A stretch of DNA of 64,000 nt, taken from positions 35,588,001 through 35,652,000 of the forward strand of contig OX579635.1 in the NCBI GenBank assembly GCA_951230915.1, written 5' to 3'. Positions 1 through 11,039 of the stretch are shown here, in pieces. The position numbers were made by a program, and so were the translations under genes. The notes beneath the pieces were generated by a model. It was not told the origin of the DNA and did no database searches. It saw only the letters and a program-made list of their open reading frames with translations. The stretch's first letter is position 1. Each line of letters begins with the position of its first letter. The stretch is from Antitrichia curtipendula (taxonomy: Eukaryota; Streptophyta; Bryopsida; Hypnales; Leucodontaceae).

Positions 1-132
1 ACAAAAGACATTGCTATGGGCTTGAATAAGACTACAAGATGAATTGTGTAGCAATTGTGTTTTTTAACATTAAAATTTTATATTAGTTAAAGAAAGATTA
101 GTTTGTACAAAATTCTTGCATATTGCCAAGTC

Positions 133-729
133 CTCGAGTGGGTCACTCTATGGGGACTTTGTATACCACATGCGGCGAAGTGATTTTTGACACCCTATTT
201 ATTTTTTAATAAATTATAATTTCAACCTATAATTTTGAACTTTGATTAATAATGACATTTGGTTTTTATTGCCAAAAAATTTCAACTCAAATAACATTTG
301 AAATGACTTCTAGAATAGGTTGAAAAATGAATCAAAACAACATGTGTTTCAACTCAAACATTTATACAAGAATACATTTGGATGACCATTGCATCAATAT
401 TCAAGAAAAATAAACTTTCAATAGATATTGTTTTTAAGAAATAAAAATAAAAATAAATTTTTAGACAATTTTTAAAAAATTAAATAGAGGGTCCAAAATT
501 ATTTCCAACTTTACAATGTAGCTTTTTTCTTCAAAATTTGTAACTAATTGTTATCAACAAACAAAAACATAAATAATTCAAAACATAAACACCCAAAGTA
601 GAAAAATCTATTCAATTTTTTTTTGTGTTCTTTAAAATAAATTTTAAGAACTAAATAGGGGGTCCAAAATCTTTGCCACATGTGGTTTGCATAAAGACAT
701 AGAGTGACCCACTCAAGGCCAAGCGAGAG
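133..729. mobile_element. MULE-like non-autonomous element, copy 1
   Basis: The left end (CTCGAGTGGGTCACTCTATG, from 133) is matched in inverted orientation by CATAGAGTGACCCACTCAAG near 698-717, giving long imperfect terminal inverted repeats that continue inward (the CCACATG and GGACCCCCTATTTA-type blocks). Flanks read TGCCAAGTC at 124-132 and GGCCAAGTC at 729-737, an 8-of-9 match consistent with a 9-bp target duplication. The interior is AT-rich and non-coding. A second copy in the opposite orientation lies at 1390-1950. The long TIRs and 9-bp duplication suggest the Mutator superfamily; the exact right end is uncertain by about 12 bp. Confidence 0.6.
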
Positions 730-859
730 GCCAAGTCTAAAAGGTCAAAACTAGTTTCATAGGTAGATATATTTCATTGGAAAAAATTGCTTTGATCTTT
801 GTATACTTGGTTTTGAGCATAAAGAGAGCAAGTCATTTAGTATTGTACAGACATTCCAA

Positions 860-3140
860 TTTTGCTTCTTGTAATATATAAAATTGCTAGAAAGTGTACT
901 TCCACTTTCTACAATTGATGCAAAAATTTTAAGTTGAAATTTTTCCAATATTTTGTTCAACAAGCTAAATTATGATTATTGTCTTTCTAATGAATTGTTT
1001 CAAATTTAAATTGCAAATGTAATAAATTTTAAAGTACAAATGATTGCAACATTCAATAAGAAGAAAGTGTTCACAAATTATTTGGGGAGGAAGTAGTGAG
1101 TTTTGTCTTGAAAATCATTTTATTGTTTTCCACCAAACATTGAATGACACAATTTTATCCAACACCAAAAGAAACATCAATTTTTTAAAAGTCTACATTT
1201 GAGTAGATCAAAAAGTAAGCATTTCAAGAAGTAAGCATTTCAAGCTAACAATGTTTTTAGAGCAAAGTCAATATAGAATTCCTAGCAACCTTCATCTAAA
1301 ACTCTAATTTCAAATATTTATATTCAAATTCAAAAGATACCAAAAAATATGACTAAAAATATATTAGATGCAAAACCTATGCCTCTTTCCTTAGGTAATT
1401 CATTTAGAGTGTCTATAAAAAACTACGTGTGAACAAAATTTTGGACCCCCTATATATTTTTTGAATCTTAAACAAAATAAAATAAAACAAATATGAATAG
1501 ATTTTCCTACTTTAAAAGTTTATGTTTTGAATTATTGATATTTTTATTTATTAATATTAAATAGTTACAAATTTTTGAAGTAAATAGATACATTGTAGAA
1601 CTGAAAAATAACTTTCACACCCCTATATTATATAAGAAAATTGTCCAGACAAAGAACAAAAAATTCCTAAGAATAACTCTCTATTGAAAGCTCATTTTGA
1701 GTTGAATATTGATTCAATGGTCATCTAAATGTGTTCTCTATAATTATTTGAGTTGAAAAACATGTCGTTTTAGTTCATTTTCAACCTCTTTTAGAAATCA
1801 TTTCATATTTCATTTGAGTTGGAAATTTTGGCAATAGAAAACTATAGTCATTATTAAATAATGCTCAAAATTTTAGGTTGAAATTATAGTTTATTAGAAA
1901 CCACTTGTTTGCATGTGGTTTGTTGTAGTTTAACTAAGTGCATCCCCCAAGCCTCTTTCTAATAAACTTGACTCACAAAATGTTTTGAGATATTCAATCA
2001 CTCAAAAAATTAGAATCAACAAATAGAACAATACTTTAGTAGTAATTTTTTTTGTCATGTATAGTTTAGACAAATTACTAGAAAGTAGAAACTCTTCCAT
2101 CTAAAGGAAGTAATAATTATGGGTTACTCGTTTTGACTTTTCACAGTCATTTATTGGACACAAATGAGTAAACTCTTTGTGTATACCTTATGTTGTTGAG
2201 TTGAGCAACACAGACTTGATTCATGACATGGTTAAAAGAGTATGTTGTGGTTATATTTGCTATGTATTAATATTTTGAGTTGACTATTACATATGACATT
2301 TGACAAAAAAATTTGCTTCTTCATTGGTAGAATGACATGTACCTTGATATATGTGCATCTAAGAAAAAATAGAATAGAATCATCCATATCTATGTGTGTT
2401 CGTCCTTTAAATCATCTATTTTATATTAACAATTTTCATTTAAATGTTGATATTTTTAATATTTTTATATAGAAAAATTTGATAATTTTATCCATTTTTC
2501 CATCCATTCTAGTACTATGGTAGCTACACCAACAATGAAATTTAGTGTCACCACACAATTGATTTGAAATTGCTATAAATTTTTACTCTTGATAAAGATT
2601 TTTACTAAGAGCATAGATATCAATACTATTCAAAACATAGTTGGTAAAAATATTCATCAAAAGTAAAAATTTATAGCATTTTCAAATCAATTAGTGTGAT
2701 TAACACTAAATAATGAAACTTAGAGTCATGCTAAAATGGGATAAGATTTTGGTGAAAATTTGTCACAAAAAAATTGTTTTATTGTGATCTAGGAATATCT
2801 AACAACAATCAAGTTTACATGTCATTATTTTTTGTGGATCTAGGATACACAAATTCCAAATTTTTCACCTTAGTTGACAAATGTAAAAATTTGGCCTCTT
2901 TTGAGTTGAATAATTTTGTATTTACAATCACCTCATACTTATATGAATCCATGTTTTCAAAATAAAAATTCAAAATCTTCAAAATTTATCATCTAATATA
3001 AACAATAAAATTTTACATTTTTTTCTAAGGGTGAAATAATTTGGAGCAATGTTTTTTTGAGTGATTTATCTCTCAAAAGCAACACCAATTTTTTTAAAGG
3101 AATATTTGACAATTCATTTTCTATTTAACAATAGATGAAA
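860..3140. repeat. Diverged third copy of the 16.5-23.3 kb / 28.0-30.4 kb segment
   Basis: Blocks such as the one at 972 (GATTATTGTCTTTC), the one at 1980 (ATGTTTTGAGATATTCAATC) and the one at 2215-2280 recur in the same order at 16.7 kb, 17.06 kb, 21.1 kb and 28.3 kb with many substitutions. No open gene is seen in it; the short ORFs are not shared as reading frames between copies. It lacks the TTAA element and the LTR element present in the other copy and so serves as an ancestral-like reference. It carries its own insertion at 1390-1950. Confidence 0.6.
1390..1950. mobile_element. MULE-like non-autonomous element, copy 2 (inverted)
   Basis: This is the reverse complement of the 133-729 element: its left part (TTTTGGACCCCCTATATATT, near 1440) corresponds to the right part of copy 1, and its right end carries the CCACATG-type block inverted. 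It is bounded by a perfect 9-bp direct repeat GCCTCTTTC at 1381-1389 and 1951-1959. The paralogous segment at about 17,050 lacks the insertion, which supports the boundaries. Non-coding. A perfect 9-bp duplication points to the Mutator superfamily. Confidence 0.7.
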
Positions 3141-3789
3141 TTATTAACCCCTAAAGTCCCATTGTCCCTACGGGGGACAAAATGGATTTCGGGGTAGGCT
3201 TGTTCATTTTTAATTTGTACCACATATTTTCGAAACTTTTTCCGCATGTGTAGTTTTTCAAGAGTTTCGTGGATATATAATTTTTATGTAAAACAAACAT
3301 TTGGTTCAAAAGTTATGTCATTTTTTTGTAAAAATGGGGGAGAGGGGGCAACAGGCACTACAAGAAAACAGGTATTTTATAACTGCAAAAATATGATTGA
3401 GGATGACTGACAACTGGTTGCAGTCATATTCTTGAAGGCCAACACCTTGAGGAAAAATATGACTGCAAAGTATGACTGTCAGTCATTTTGGGACCTTCTA
3501 CTTCACAAATATACACTATACGACCATTAGGAACACCAAAGTACTTCATAGGGAACATGTTTGGGGAACGCTAAGTCATATTGTCAGTCATATTTTCATG
3601 GTAGTGACATTTTTTTTGTTTTGGGCAACTCAAGAAAAATACAGGAAAATAAAAAAAAATTGGGCAAGCCATTGTTTAAGATTTTGAAATCCTACTCACC
3701 TGTTTTTTAGGATTTTGAAACCCTAGCCGCCACTTTTTAGTGTCTTGAAACCCTAGCCGCCACTTCTTTTGGCCCTTCTTTTTTGCCTT

Positions 3790-4460
3790 TTATTGTCTCT
3801 TAGCTCATATGTGTTATTGCTTCTTATTTTTTGTTTCTTAGTTGTTGTCTGTTGTTGCATCTTGACTCTTCTTTCTTGATGCTTCTTAGTTCTAATCATG
3901 TTTTTTGTTTCTTGTTGTTGCATCTAAACTCTTTCTTTCTCTAGCATTTTAACTCTTTCTTCTTCTTAGTTCTTGTTTTTTGTTTCTTCTTGTTGCTTTT
4001 TAATTCTTACTTCTTGTTTCTTTTTGTTGCATCTTAACTCTTGTTTCTTGTTGTTTCTTGTTGTGTCTTAATTGTTGCTTCTTGTTTCTTGTTGTGTCTT
4101 AGTTGTTGCTTCTTGTTTCTTGTTGTGTCCTTGTTGTTTCTTGTTGTTTCTTGTTGTTTCTTGTTGTGTCTTAATTGTTGCTTCTTGTTTCTTGTTGTGT
4201 CTTAGTTGTTGCTTCTTGTTTCTTGTTGTGTCCTTGTTGTTTCTTGTTGTTTCTTGTTGTGTCTTAGTTGTTGCTTCTTGTTTCTTGTTGTGTCCTTGTT
4301 GTTTCTTGTTGTTTCTTGTTGTTTCTTGTTGTTTCTTGTTGTGTCTTAGTTGTTGCTTCTTGTTTCTTGTTGTGTCCTAGTTGTTTCTTGTTGTTTCTTG
4401 TTGTTTCTTGTTGTGTCTTAATTGTTGCTTCTTGTTTCTTATTGCATTTTAACTCTTGCT
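3790..4460. repeat. TTGTTTCTTGTTG minisatellite
   Basis: Low-complexity, T-rich repeats built from TTGTTGCTTCTTGTTTCTTG and TTGTTTCTTGTTGTGTC units, becoming most regular at 4070-4440. They give artificial Leu/Cys/Val-rich open frames on the plus strand and Lys/Gln/Thr-rich ones on the minus strand; I do not regard either as genes. The tract lies wholly inside the CACTA element. Confidence 0.85.
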
Positions 4461-4890
4461 TGTTATTATCTCTTAGTACTTGTCTATTTTTTTTTCTTGT
4501 TTTCTCCATCACCATTCTTATTTTTCCTACCCTAAACTTGAGCTACATTTTTGTGTTGTTGTAAGTCTTTGAAGGTTGAGCTTTGTTGTTCATTCACTAA
4601 AAACTAACCTTTCATTTCTTTAATTGTTTATGTAAGCACCCAAAGTTGAAACAAAGTCATTGGAGGCTCCTTGCAACCCAATAGAGCCATCTTCACATTA
4701 TTGTAAGGAATATAGGCCTTATTGGATTTTGTGAATGATTCATTGTGGTATATATGTTTTGTATTGGTAACTAATAAATGTCAATGAAGAGAGTTGCTTT
4801 CCTTCTTACATTCTCCCTTTCCAATATAATTACCTCTTGTATATCTCTAAAATCATATGTATTCATTTTTAACTATATGGAGTCTTTTTC

Positions 4891-5022
4891 AAAATATGAC
4901 TTTGTATTTTCCAAAATATGACTTTGTATTTTCCAAAATATGACTTTGTATTTTCCAAAATATGACTTTGTATTTTCCAAAATATGACTTTGTATTTTCC
5001 AAAATATGACTGCAATTAGTCA
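4891..5022. repeat. Six-copy 22-bp tandem repeat containing AATATGACT
   Basis: The unit AAAATATGACTTTGTATTTT plus CC starts at 4891, 4913, 4935, 4957, 4979 and 5001. Each unit holds one AATATGACT motif, the same word found in inverted pairs through the rest of the CACTA element's right subterminal region. Probably an amplified transposase-binding site. Confidence 0.9.
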
Positions 5023-6502
5023 TAAACTATCAGTGACGTCTATATGAACTACCACATCAACCAAAATATGACTCATAAAAGTCATATTTCACATTAGTAA
5101 AATATGACTCACAATAGTCATATTCCACATCATTCAAAAATATGACTAATAAGAGTCATATTCTACATCTACAAAAAATATGACTGTATAAAGTCATATG
5201 CCACATTAGCCAAAATATGACTAATCGCAGTCATATTCCACGTCAGCCAAAATATGACTAACCGCAGTCATATTCCACGTCAGCCAAAAAAATGACTACA
5301 TGGAGTCACATGCCACGTAGGATTTATTTTTGTTTGCCCGGGCAACTCAAAAAAAAGTCAAGCCCTCAAAGATAGTCAAAGTATACGCCTTGTTGTCAAA
5401 ATACGGCTAATTATGGATAATTATACCCCCCAAAAAATATGACTGCTAATATGATTGATGTCTGAAGCGACTCGTTGGTAATGACTCATGTTAATTATGT
5501 TGTAATCATCTATAGTGATTTCTGTGGCCAGTCATATTTTTCAATTTTATGACTCATTGCAGTCATATTTTGCAGTCATAAAACATTGGTTTTGTTGTAG
5601 GGAGGGGCAAGCTTCTTTGCTTTGACTTCCATGCTTGTTTGTTTTGGGCAAAGGATTGGGGCAAAGTGGGAGGCAACGGGTTCTAAACTTGACTGCAGGG
5701 CTGTCAGCTCCCCACAGCCACACCCTCCAGTCCCCTCTGCTTCCCCCCTCCCAACCCGTTCCCCTTCTCCTTCCTAATCAATGAATTTTGAAGGGAGAGT
5801 TGCTATCCATCCAAGGGAGTAGAGGCGGGAACTCAAGGGATCGTGGGGAACATATTGGAAATGGAAGGGAATATCCCGGGAGTAGTAAGAAACCCATTAT
5901 GCAGGAGTTGCCCCATGTTTGGGAGGTTACATTTTGCTAGAATTTGATATAGAAACAAGGGATTTTTGACTTTTTGATTTTTTTTTCTTGTTAATGATGA
6001 TAACCTTATTCAAACTACCGTTCAGATTTTTAAGTTTTGAAACTATGTGGTGGCAAAAAATGTGCAAAAAATGGACAATGTATGGTTAAATCCTGGGACA
6101 TACTTGCATTGCAAGATTTTTTAGGATGTGCCTATGACTTGGATTGACTTGAAAATTTACGGTCATATGCCTAACATCATATTGATTATGGAAAAAAATT
6201 AAATTTAAAGTTCATAGTGTAAAAATTGACCACAAGAGGCGGTCAAAGCCATCTGAAATTTTCGGGTAGGGCCCCAAAAAAAGAACTTGCCACTTTGAAT
6301 GCAATTATCTTTTAATCCATACGGTCAAATTGCACAAAATTTTTACCACATCATCTCATCCAAGTTTAGTTCAAGATCCTATGGTTAAATTTTGAAAAAA
6401 TTCATCTTGTACACTTTTTTGATCAATGCATTAGAAATGGCAGTTTTGAGTGTTTTTTGTGGTATGAAATCCTAGAAAATGCCTTGGGACTTTAGGGGTT
6501 AA

Positions 6503-7475
6503 AATGCTATGAAATCTTTGGAGGATTTGTTCTATTTTGGATGAATCTATGCATAGTTTCAAAAATAAATAATTCATCATATACACTCTTGTATGTATTT
6601 CATCCATGTCTATCAATGTAAGAACTCATTAGAGTGAAGTTAGTGAACTTCCTTATTGCATTGGAAGCCAAAATGAATCACCAAGTTTTTTGGAGTTGAA
6701 ATTGTAATTGAGCACCTAGTACCATGATGTTTTTCACTTCTATGAAAATAGGGAAAAACTAAATTTTAGAAGTAGCTTTGCCTTGTTGTTCAATTAAAAG
6801 CAACCAATGTTAAAAATAGTTTTTTGAAAGTCAGAAACTTGCTTCCCCTTCTTTTCATAAATTGCTCTAAAAAAATTTGTTAGCTCGTTTGTCAGCCAAC
6901 AATTTTGATTCTCCTCTTGCCACTGTTGCATGCTTCCATGTAGACTTCCAGATGTTTGTAAGTCTTCAATGTAGATTTGGCCACATTCTAGGTGCATGAA
7001 AATTTGCCCTCAATATGTGCAAATTTTCATATATAAAATTCTTCCCAAATTTGTAGAAAGACTCTTTCTATTTAGTATAGCTACTCCTAAATTATAGTTT
7101 ATTCTACTCAAATAGAAATCATCCTATAAGGATGCTAGGAACCTAAAAGGTCCTATAGATGACTTCACAGTTAATTGTAGAAACAAAGAATGCACCTATT
7201 GGTTCAGTAATTTAGTGAGAGTATTTAGGTGACTACCTTGGTTAAGGGAGCCCGCATCCTTCTAGGATTAACCATGTAGTAACATGGCAATCTAATAGTG
7301 TCCGATGCATGACAAAGAGTCATTCTATGTAAGACATAAATGCAAATGTTCATCCTTGGAATTTTGTGTGAAAAGGCCAAGAAGTCATATACAATAGTTT
7401 GACCTCCAATGAGTATTCAAATGGATTTTTTTAAGCAAATGATTCATATAATACCACAACACATGATTTTCACGG
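6503..7475. other. Intergenic, no gene seen
   Basis: AT-rich sequence without a supported coding region. At about 7,300-7,460 it holds a degenerate copy of the dispersed core (GACAAAGAGTCATTC...AATGAGTATTC) that is also found at 9.1-9.3, 9.9-10.1, 10.3-10.5, 14.3-14.45 and 37.8-37.95 kb. Confidence 0.6.
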
Positions 7476-7759
7476 CACTAGAAGAAAATCATGTCCAGCA
7501 CAACCGACTACTATGCAACTAGTGTCCTATACAACTATCTTGCAATTGTAATCCTCTCTATTAGCACCAAATCTAACATAATTGTTTTATGTTGTTGCTT
7601 TACATCATTCATACATTATTTTAGTCGCAAAGTAGTCAATTTACAATTGCAAAATATGACTAGGAAACAACTAGGAAAATATTACAATTGTAAAATGACC
7701 ATAGTTGCTTTCTAGTTGTACATTAGTTGTTTCTTAGTCGTTTCTTAGTGGTTTCCTAT

Positions 7760-7920
7760 AGTACTAGAAAATTCAGCTTTTTAATTAATTTGGTTGCATA
7801 GATTAGATTCACTTTTCTATTGATTTGGAGAGTAATTTGTTGATTTGAATAGAAATCAATAGAAAAATGAACCAAATGAATGTGACCAAATCAACAAAAA
7901 AAATGAATTTTCTAGTAGTG
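7760..7920. mobile_element. Short foldback MITE nested in CACTA 2
   Basis: The left end (GTACTAGAAAATTCA from 7761) is inverted at the right end (TGAATTTTCTAGTAGTG to 7920), and the arms continue with TTTGGTTGCATAGATTAGATTC-like sequence against its inverse. Most of the 160 bp can fold into one hairpin. No coding content. Confidence 0.6.
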
Positions 7921-7958
7921 AAGCTAGTTGTTTTCTAGTCGCTTTTAAGTTATACACT

Positions 7959-8545
7959 ACACTTAAATTGGTAAATAGTGTTGGCTACACTAATTGTCAA
8001 CAATAATACTAATTGTGATTTGCAAGGTTAGTGTTAGAACATTATTTATCCATTCTAACACTATTTTAGCTCTATAGTAAAAATTTTGACGGCAGGAGGC
8101 AAAAACATTACATATTTTCAGCCCTTGTAGAGGGTTGTGAGTTCCCTAGGGTTTCCAGACTTTGAAATTGTCTAGAACTATGCCGCAGCAGCTGCGTGAT
8201 GTAGTAGAGGGATTGCCACGTCATATAAAAATACTTTTTTTTTCAAAAAAACAATGTTTTTTGTTCATCTTGTTTTTACATTTTAAGATTTTAAGATTTT
8301 TTATTTTTTTAAATTTTTTGACAGCGGCCGTTCTTTTATTGTCGGAGGAACAACGCCAGGAATAGGCCCAAAACGACCCTCCAAAAAACATCTAATGTTA
8401 GAGTTTTTCAGGGAAGGGCCAGAGTTTGATGGCAGGAGTTCAATGCCCTTACACTATTTACGCATAAGTTGGAAAATAGTGTTGGGGGTAAAAAACAGGG
8501 AACAACACTAATTATCACCTAACACTATTTATCAATTTTAGTGTC
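7959..8545. mobile_element. Inverted-repeat element nested in CACTA 2
   Basis: The left arm (ACACTTAAATTGGTAAATAG, then CTACACTAATTG) is matched in inverse at the right (CAACACTAATT, then ACTATTTATCAATTTTAGTG to about 8545), giving arms of about 45 bp. It contains the CATTA-type MITE at 8106-8397, so three levels of nesting exist here. The boundaries are approximate to a few bases. Confidence 0.55.
8106..8397. mobile_element. CATTA-type MITE, copy 1
   Basis: Ends are CATTACATATTTTCAGCCC and (inverse) CATTAGATGTTTTTTGGAGG. The interior has a GC-rich block (GCCGCAGCAGCTGCGTGATG) followed by a degenerate ACGT-core pair (GTGATGTAG ... CCACGTCAT) and a poly-T/A stretch. Related copies lie at 33289-33640, 57700-57977 and 60168-60461. 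A target duplication is not clear. Confidence 0.7.
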
Positions 8546-9085
8546 GTTGTTTCTTAGTCGGTTTCTAGTTGTTTCCTAGTTGCTTCCAAAGTTCATTTTC
8601 ATTTGTCTTATGTCAACTGTCCCATTGTAAAGAGTACCATTAGGTTGGACATATAAGACTTATAAGTTATTGTAGTCTTATTGCAACACTATTTATGCAT
8701 AAATTTTAAGGTATCCAAAACCAATGAAATCTATTAAATACCAGTATTTGAAATTTTGAAATCTAAAAATAGTAGATTTGAATTCAAAAATCTAAACAAA
8801 GGTAGATATAAAAATTAGAAATCTAAAAATCATTAAGATTAATATTTTAAAATCTACAAATCTACAAGTTGCAAATGAGTCACACACAAGGCATGAATTT
8901 TGCAACTGCTACACCTTTTTCCTAGATTTTAGGGGGTCCATTGCAACTACAAGTCTCCAAATTATCACCAATTGCAAACCAGTCGCAAGTGTCCTATGCA
9001 ACTGAAAAACTAGTTGCATAGCGTAGTTGCAAAATCCCTCATTTTCTTCTAGTGTAGTAACCAACCCAACGTTCCAAGTAGTTAA

Positions 9086-9297
9086 CCTTTAAAGGATGAC
9101 AGGGTGACCTTGGAAATCATTCCTTTTCATTACTATAAGAATCATTGGCTTTAAAAATAGTATAAGCACTCACTGGAAGTCAAACTACTATAGAAGACCT
9201 CTCTTTTTTATGACAAAATTCCAAAGATGAATAGTTGTACTTTTGTCCTACTACAATGATTCTTTGTCATCCATAGGACATTTGGCATCCATGTTGA
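9086..9297. mobile_element. Short TTAA-flanked element 2
   Basis: Left boundary TTAA (9082-9085) then CCTTTAAAGGATGACAGG; right boundary TCAAGGA then TTAA (9298-9301). The interior carries the inverse of the dispersed core (GATGAATAGTTGTAC...GATTCTTTGTC). About 212 bp, non-coding. Confidence 0.45.
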
Positions 9298-9885
9298 CGC
9301 TCAAGGATTAAAAGCATTATCAAACTCTTGAAACAAAGACAATTCAAAAAGCCTTTTTAATTCTAGCACAACATACATGTCCACTATTATATATACCAAT
9401 GAAGATCACCAACTTTTTTTATTGGTAAAATATGAAATAAAATAAAAAATAGATCATATAAAGTTATATCTACATGCCACAATCTTCACTCATAACATTG
9501 TTTATCAATGAAGTAAGGGTTTCTTTCGCATCTTTGAAAATAGAACTCCTATTGAACAAAATTGTCTTCTATGATTCCTCTGTCAACCAATCCCAATCCT
9601 TGAATTAACTCATATTAATCCATGAGCACCCAACGCATGTTCACCGAAACCCAAACCCTTCTAAACTCATTCCAATCAAATTGTCGTCCAACACAAGATC
9701 CATAGAAAACTAACCGTAGAAATCGGTAGTGGAGACGGGCCTAGGGATGTAGGAAAATGGACAAATGTTTTGACTGCACTGTTGAAAAGATTATAACATT
9801 GAAACATGACACCTTTCAAATATGGAGGACCATATTTGAGACACTTGGTTGCTCAAGGGTTAAGTTCAATCCACCAGGCGTTTAA

Positions 9886-10115
9886 CCCATAAACGACACA
9901 AAGGATGTTTGCTAGCAAGTGAATGACAAAGAATCTCTCCATGTAGGATAGAAGTGCAACTATTCATCCTCCAAATTTTATAAAAAAAGAAGTAAAAGGA
10001 ATGTCTTCTATAGTAGATTGTCTTTCAATGAGTGTTTTTTTCATTTCTTTAAGCCAACAATTCAAACGGTACTCAAACAAATGATTTCCACAATGATCGG
10101 CCCGTCGTTTAAGGA
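9886..10115. mobile_element. Short TTAA-flanked element 3
   Basis: Left: TTAA (9882-9885) then CCCATAAACGACAC. Right: CCCGTCGTTTAAGGA then TTAA (10116-10119). The two ends are inverted repeats around ATAAACGAC/GTCGTTTA. The core includes GACAAAGAATCTCTCCATG at about 9928. Together with the next element it forms a large inverted pair. Confidence 0.55.
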
Positions 10116-10281
10116 TTAACAAAGCATAAGGTAAAACCATCCATTACTGCCATCCACCCAATTCCGACACCTAGGAAACCCTCCCATTTGCATCACTAAC
10201 CCACCCATTACTACAATCTTAGCAACCTTTTATCGTGATGACAATGCACTTAGAAAGCGGGCACATCAGCCCACGCTTTAA

Positions 10282-10511
10282 CCCTTAAACAACGGACTCG
10301 TAACTATGGGAATCATCTATTTTGTCACCGTGTCAATTGTTGGATTAAAATTATGCAAAAGCACTCATTGGAAGACAAACTATAGTAGATGATGAGATGA
10401 TCTTCCCTTTTCCGACACAAAATTGGGAGGATGAATAGTTGCACTTTTGTCCTACAGGGAGAGATTCTTTGTCATTCATCCACCATAAAAGGTCCTCAAC
10501 GGCGTTTATGG
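10282..10511. mobile_element. Short TTAA-flanked element 4 (inverted relative to element 3)
   Basis: Left: TTAA (10278-10281) then CCCTTAAACAACGGACTCG. Right: CAACGGCGTTTATGGA then TTAA (10512-10515). The core is the reverse complement of that in element 3 (GGAGAGATTCTTTGTC at about 10,459). Non-coding. Confidence 0.55.
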
Positions 10512-11039
10512 ATTAACAAGGTGCGGGCTTTAACAAAGGAATGAGCAGTTCTACCTTAATACCTCCCCAACACGGCCAAGGTGAATTTAGACCCCCTTGC
10601 TCATCCCCGAGGGGAAAACCCTGAAATTTTTCATTTGCCACACATGACAAAATTTGCAAATTTTGAATCCATATTTGCAATCAGAGGCCTCAAACTTAGC
10701 TAGGAGAGGTGTAAAAGATAAATAAAACAAGCACAAAATAGGGGGTCTTTTTTTTTTACATGCACCCCTGGAGGACCAAAATTGCGGCTGTCATGCTTGC
10801 TACCGACTAAGTGGTAGACTCGGAGACTCCGGTAGCCCCGGAGCCCAATTGCTGCAATCCGCCGGTTGACTTGATGAACCCCATTGAATAAGGAAGACGT
10901 CACTAGTCTTCAACAACTTCCTTGCGGACCAAGGCTTGAATCGGAGTGTTCCGTTGTGCCGCAAATAAAATGTATAGAGCAGCGACACACACGCACACAC
11001 ACACTCATTTGTAGTTGTTTCTGTGCAGTTTTTGTTTGC

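Larger units (their letters stand above)
3356..5602. mobile_element. CACTA (En/Spm-type) non-autonomous transposon
   Basis: It begins CACTACAAGAAAACAGG and ends in the imperfect inverse (TTTTGTTGTAGGG), followed by a 3-bp target duplication AGG at 3353-3355 and 5603-5605. CACTA ends and 3-bp duplications are diagnostic of the CMC/En-Spm superfamily. The subterminal regions hold many copies of AATATGACT in both orientations (about 3395-3600 and 4890-5580), as expected for transposase-binding arrays. There is no transposase ORF. The middle is a T/G-rich minisatellite. Inserted into TTAA element 1. Confidence 0.85.
3148..6498. mobile_element. TTAA-flanked element 1 (hosting a CACTA element)
   Basis: The left boundary is TTAA (3144-3147) followed by CCCCTAAAGTCCCATTG, and the right boundary is CTTGGGACTTTAGGGG followed by TTAA (6499-6502). 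The inverted ends agree over about 16 bp. A subterminal hairpin (TCCC-loop-GGGGA within CCATTG...AATGG) sits at about 3160-3185. Removing the nested CACTA element (3356-5602) and its 3-bp duplication leaves about 1.1 kb, close to the other large members of this group. No coding sequence. Assignment to a piggyBac-like group rests only on the TTAA target and the CCC ends. Confidence 0.6.
7476..9054. mobile_element. Second CACTA-like element with nested insertions
   Basis: Left end CACTAGAAGAAAATCATG and right end ATTTTCTTCTAGTG are inverted repeats of 14 bp. Inside the ends, motifs of the CTAGTTG / CTTAGTCG type and GCAACTA recur in both orientations (7,640-7,750; 8,540-8,590; 8,960-9,030), resembling CACTA subterminal arrays of a different word from the 3.4-5.6 kb element. 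A matching 3-bp target duplication is not evident (CGG versus TAG). No transposase. It carries insertions at 7,760-7,920 and 7,959-8,545. Confidence 0.6.

Noticed and set aside
4072..4564. Open frames of about 100 codons rich in Leu/Cys/Val (plus) and Lys/Gln/Thr (minus)
   Set aside because: They are products of the T/G minisatellite inside the CACTA element and have no non-repetitive content.
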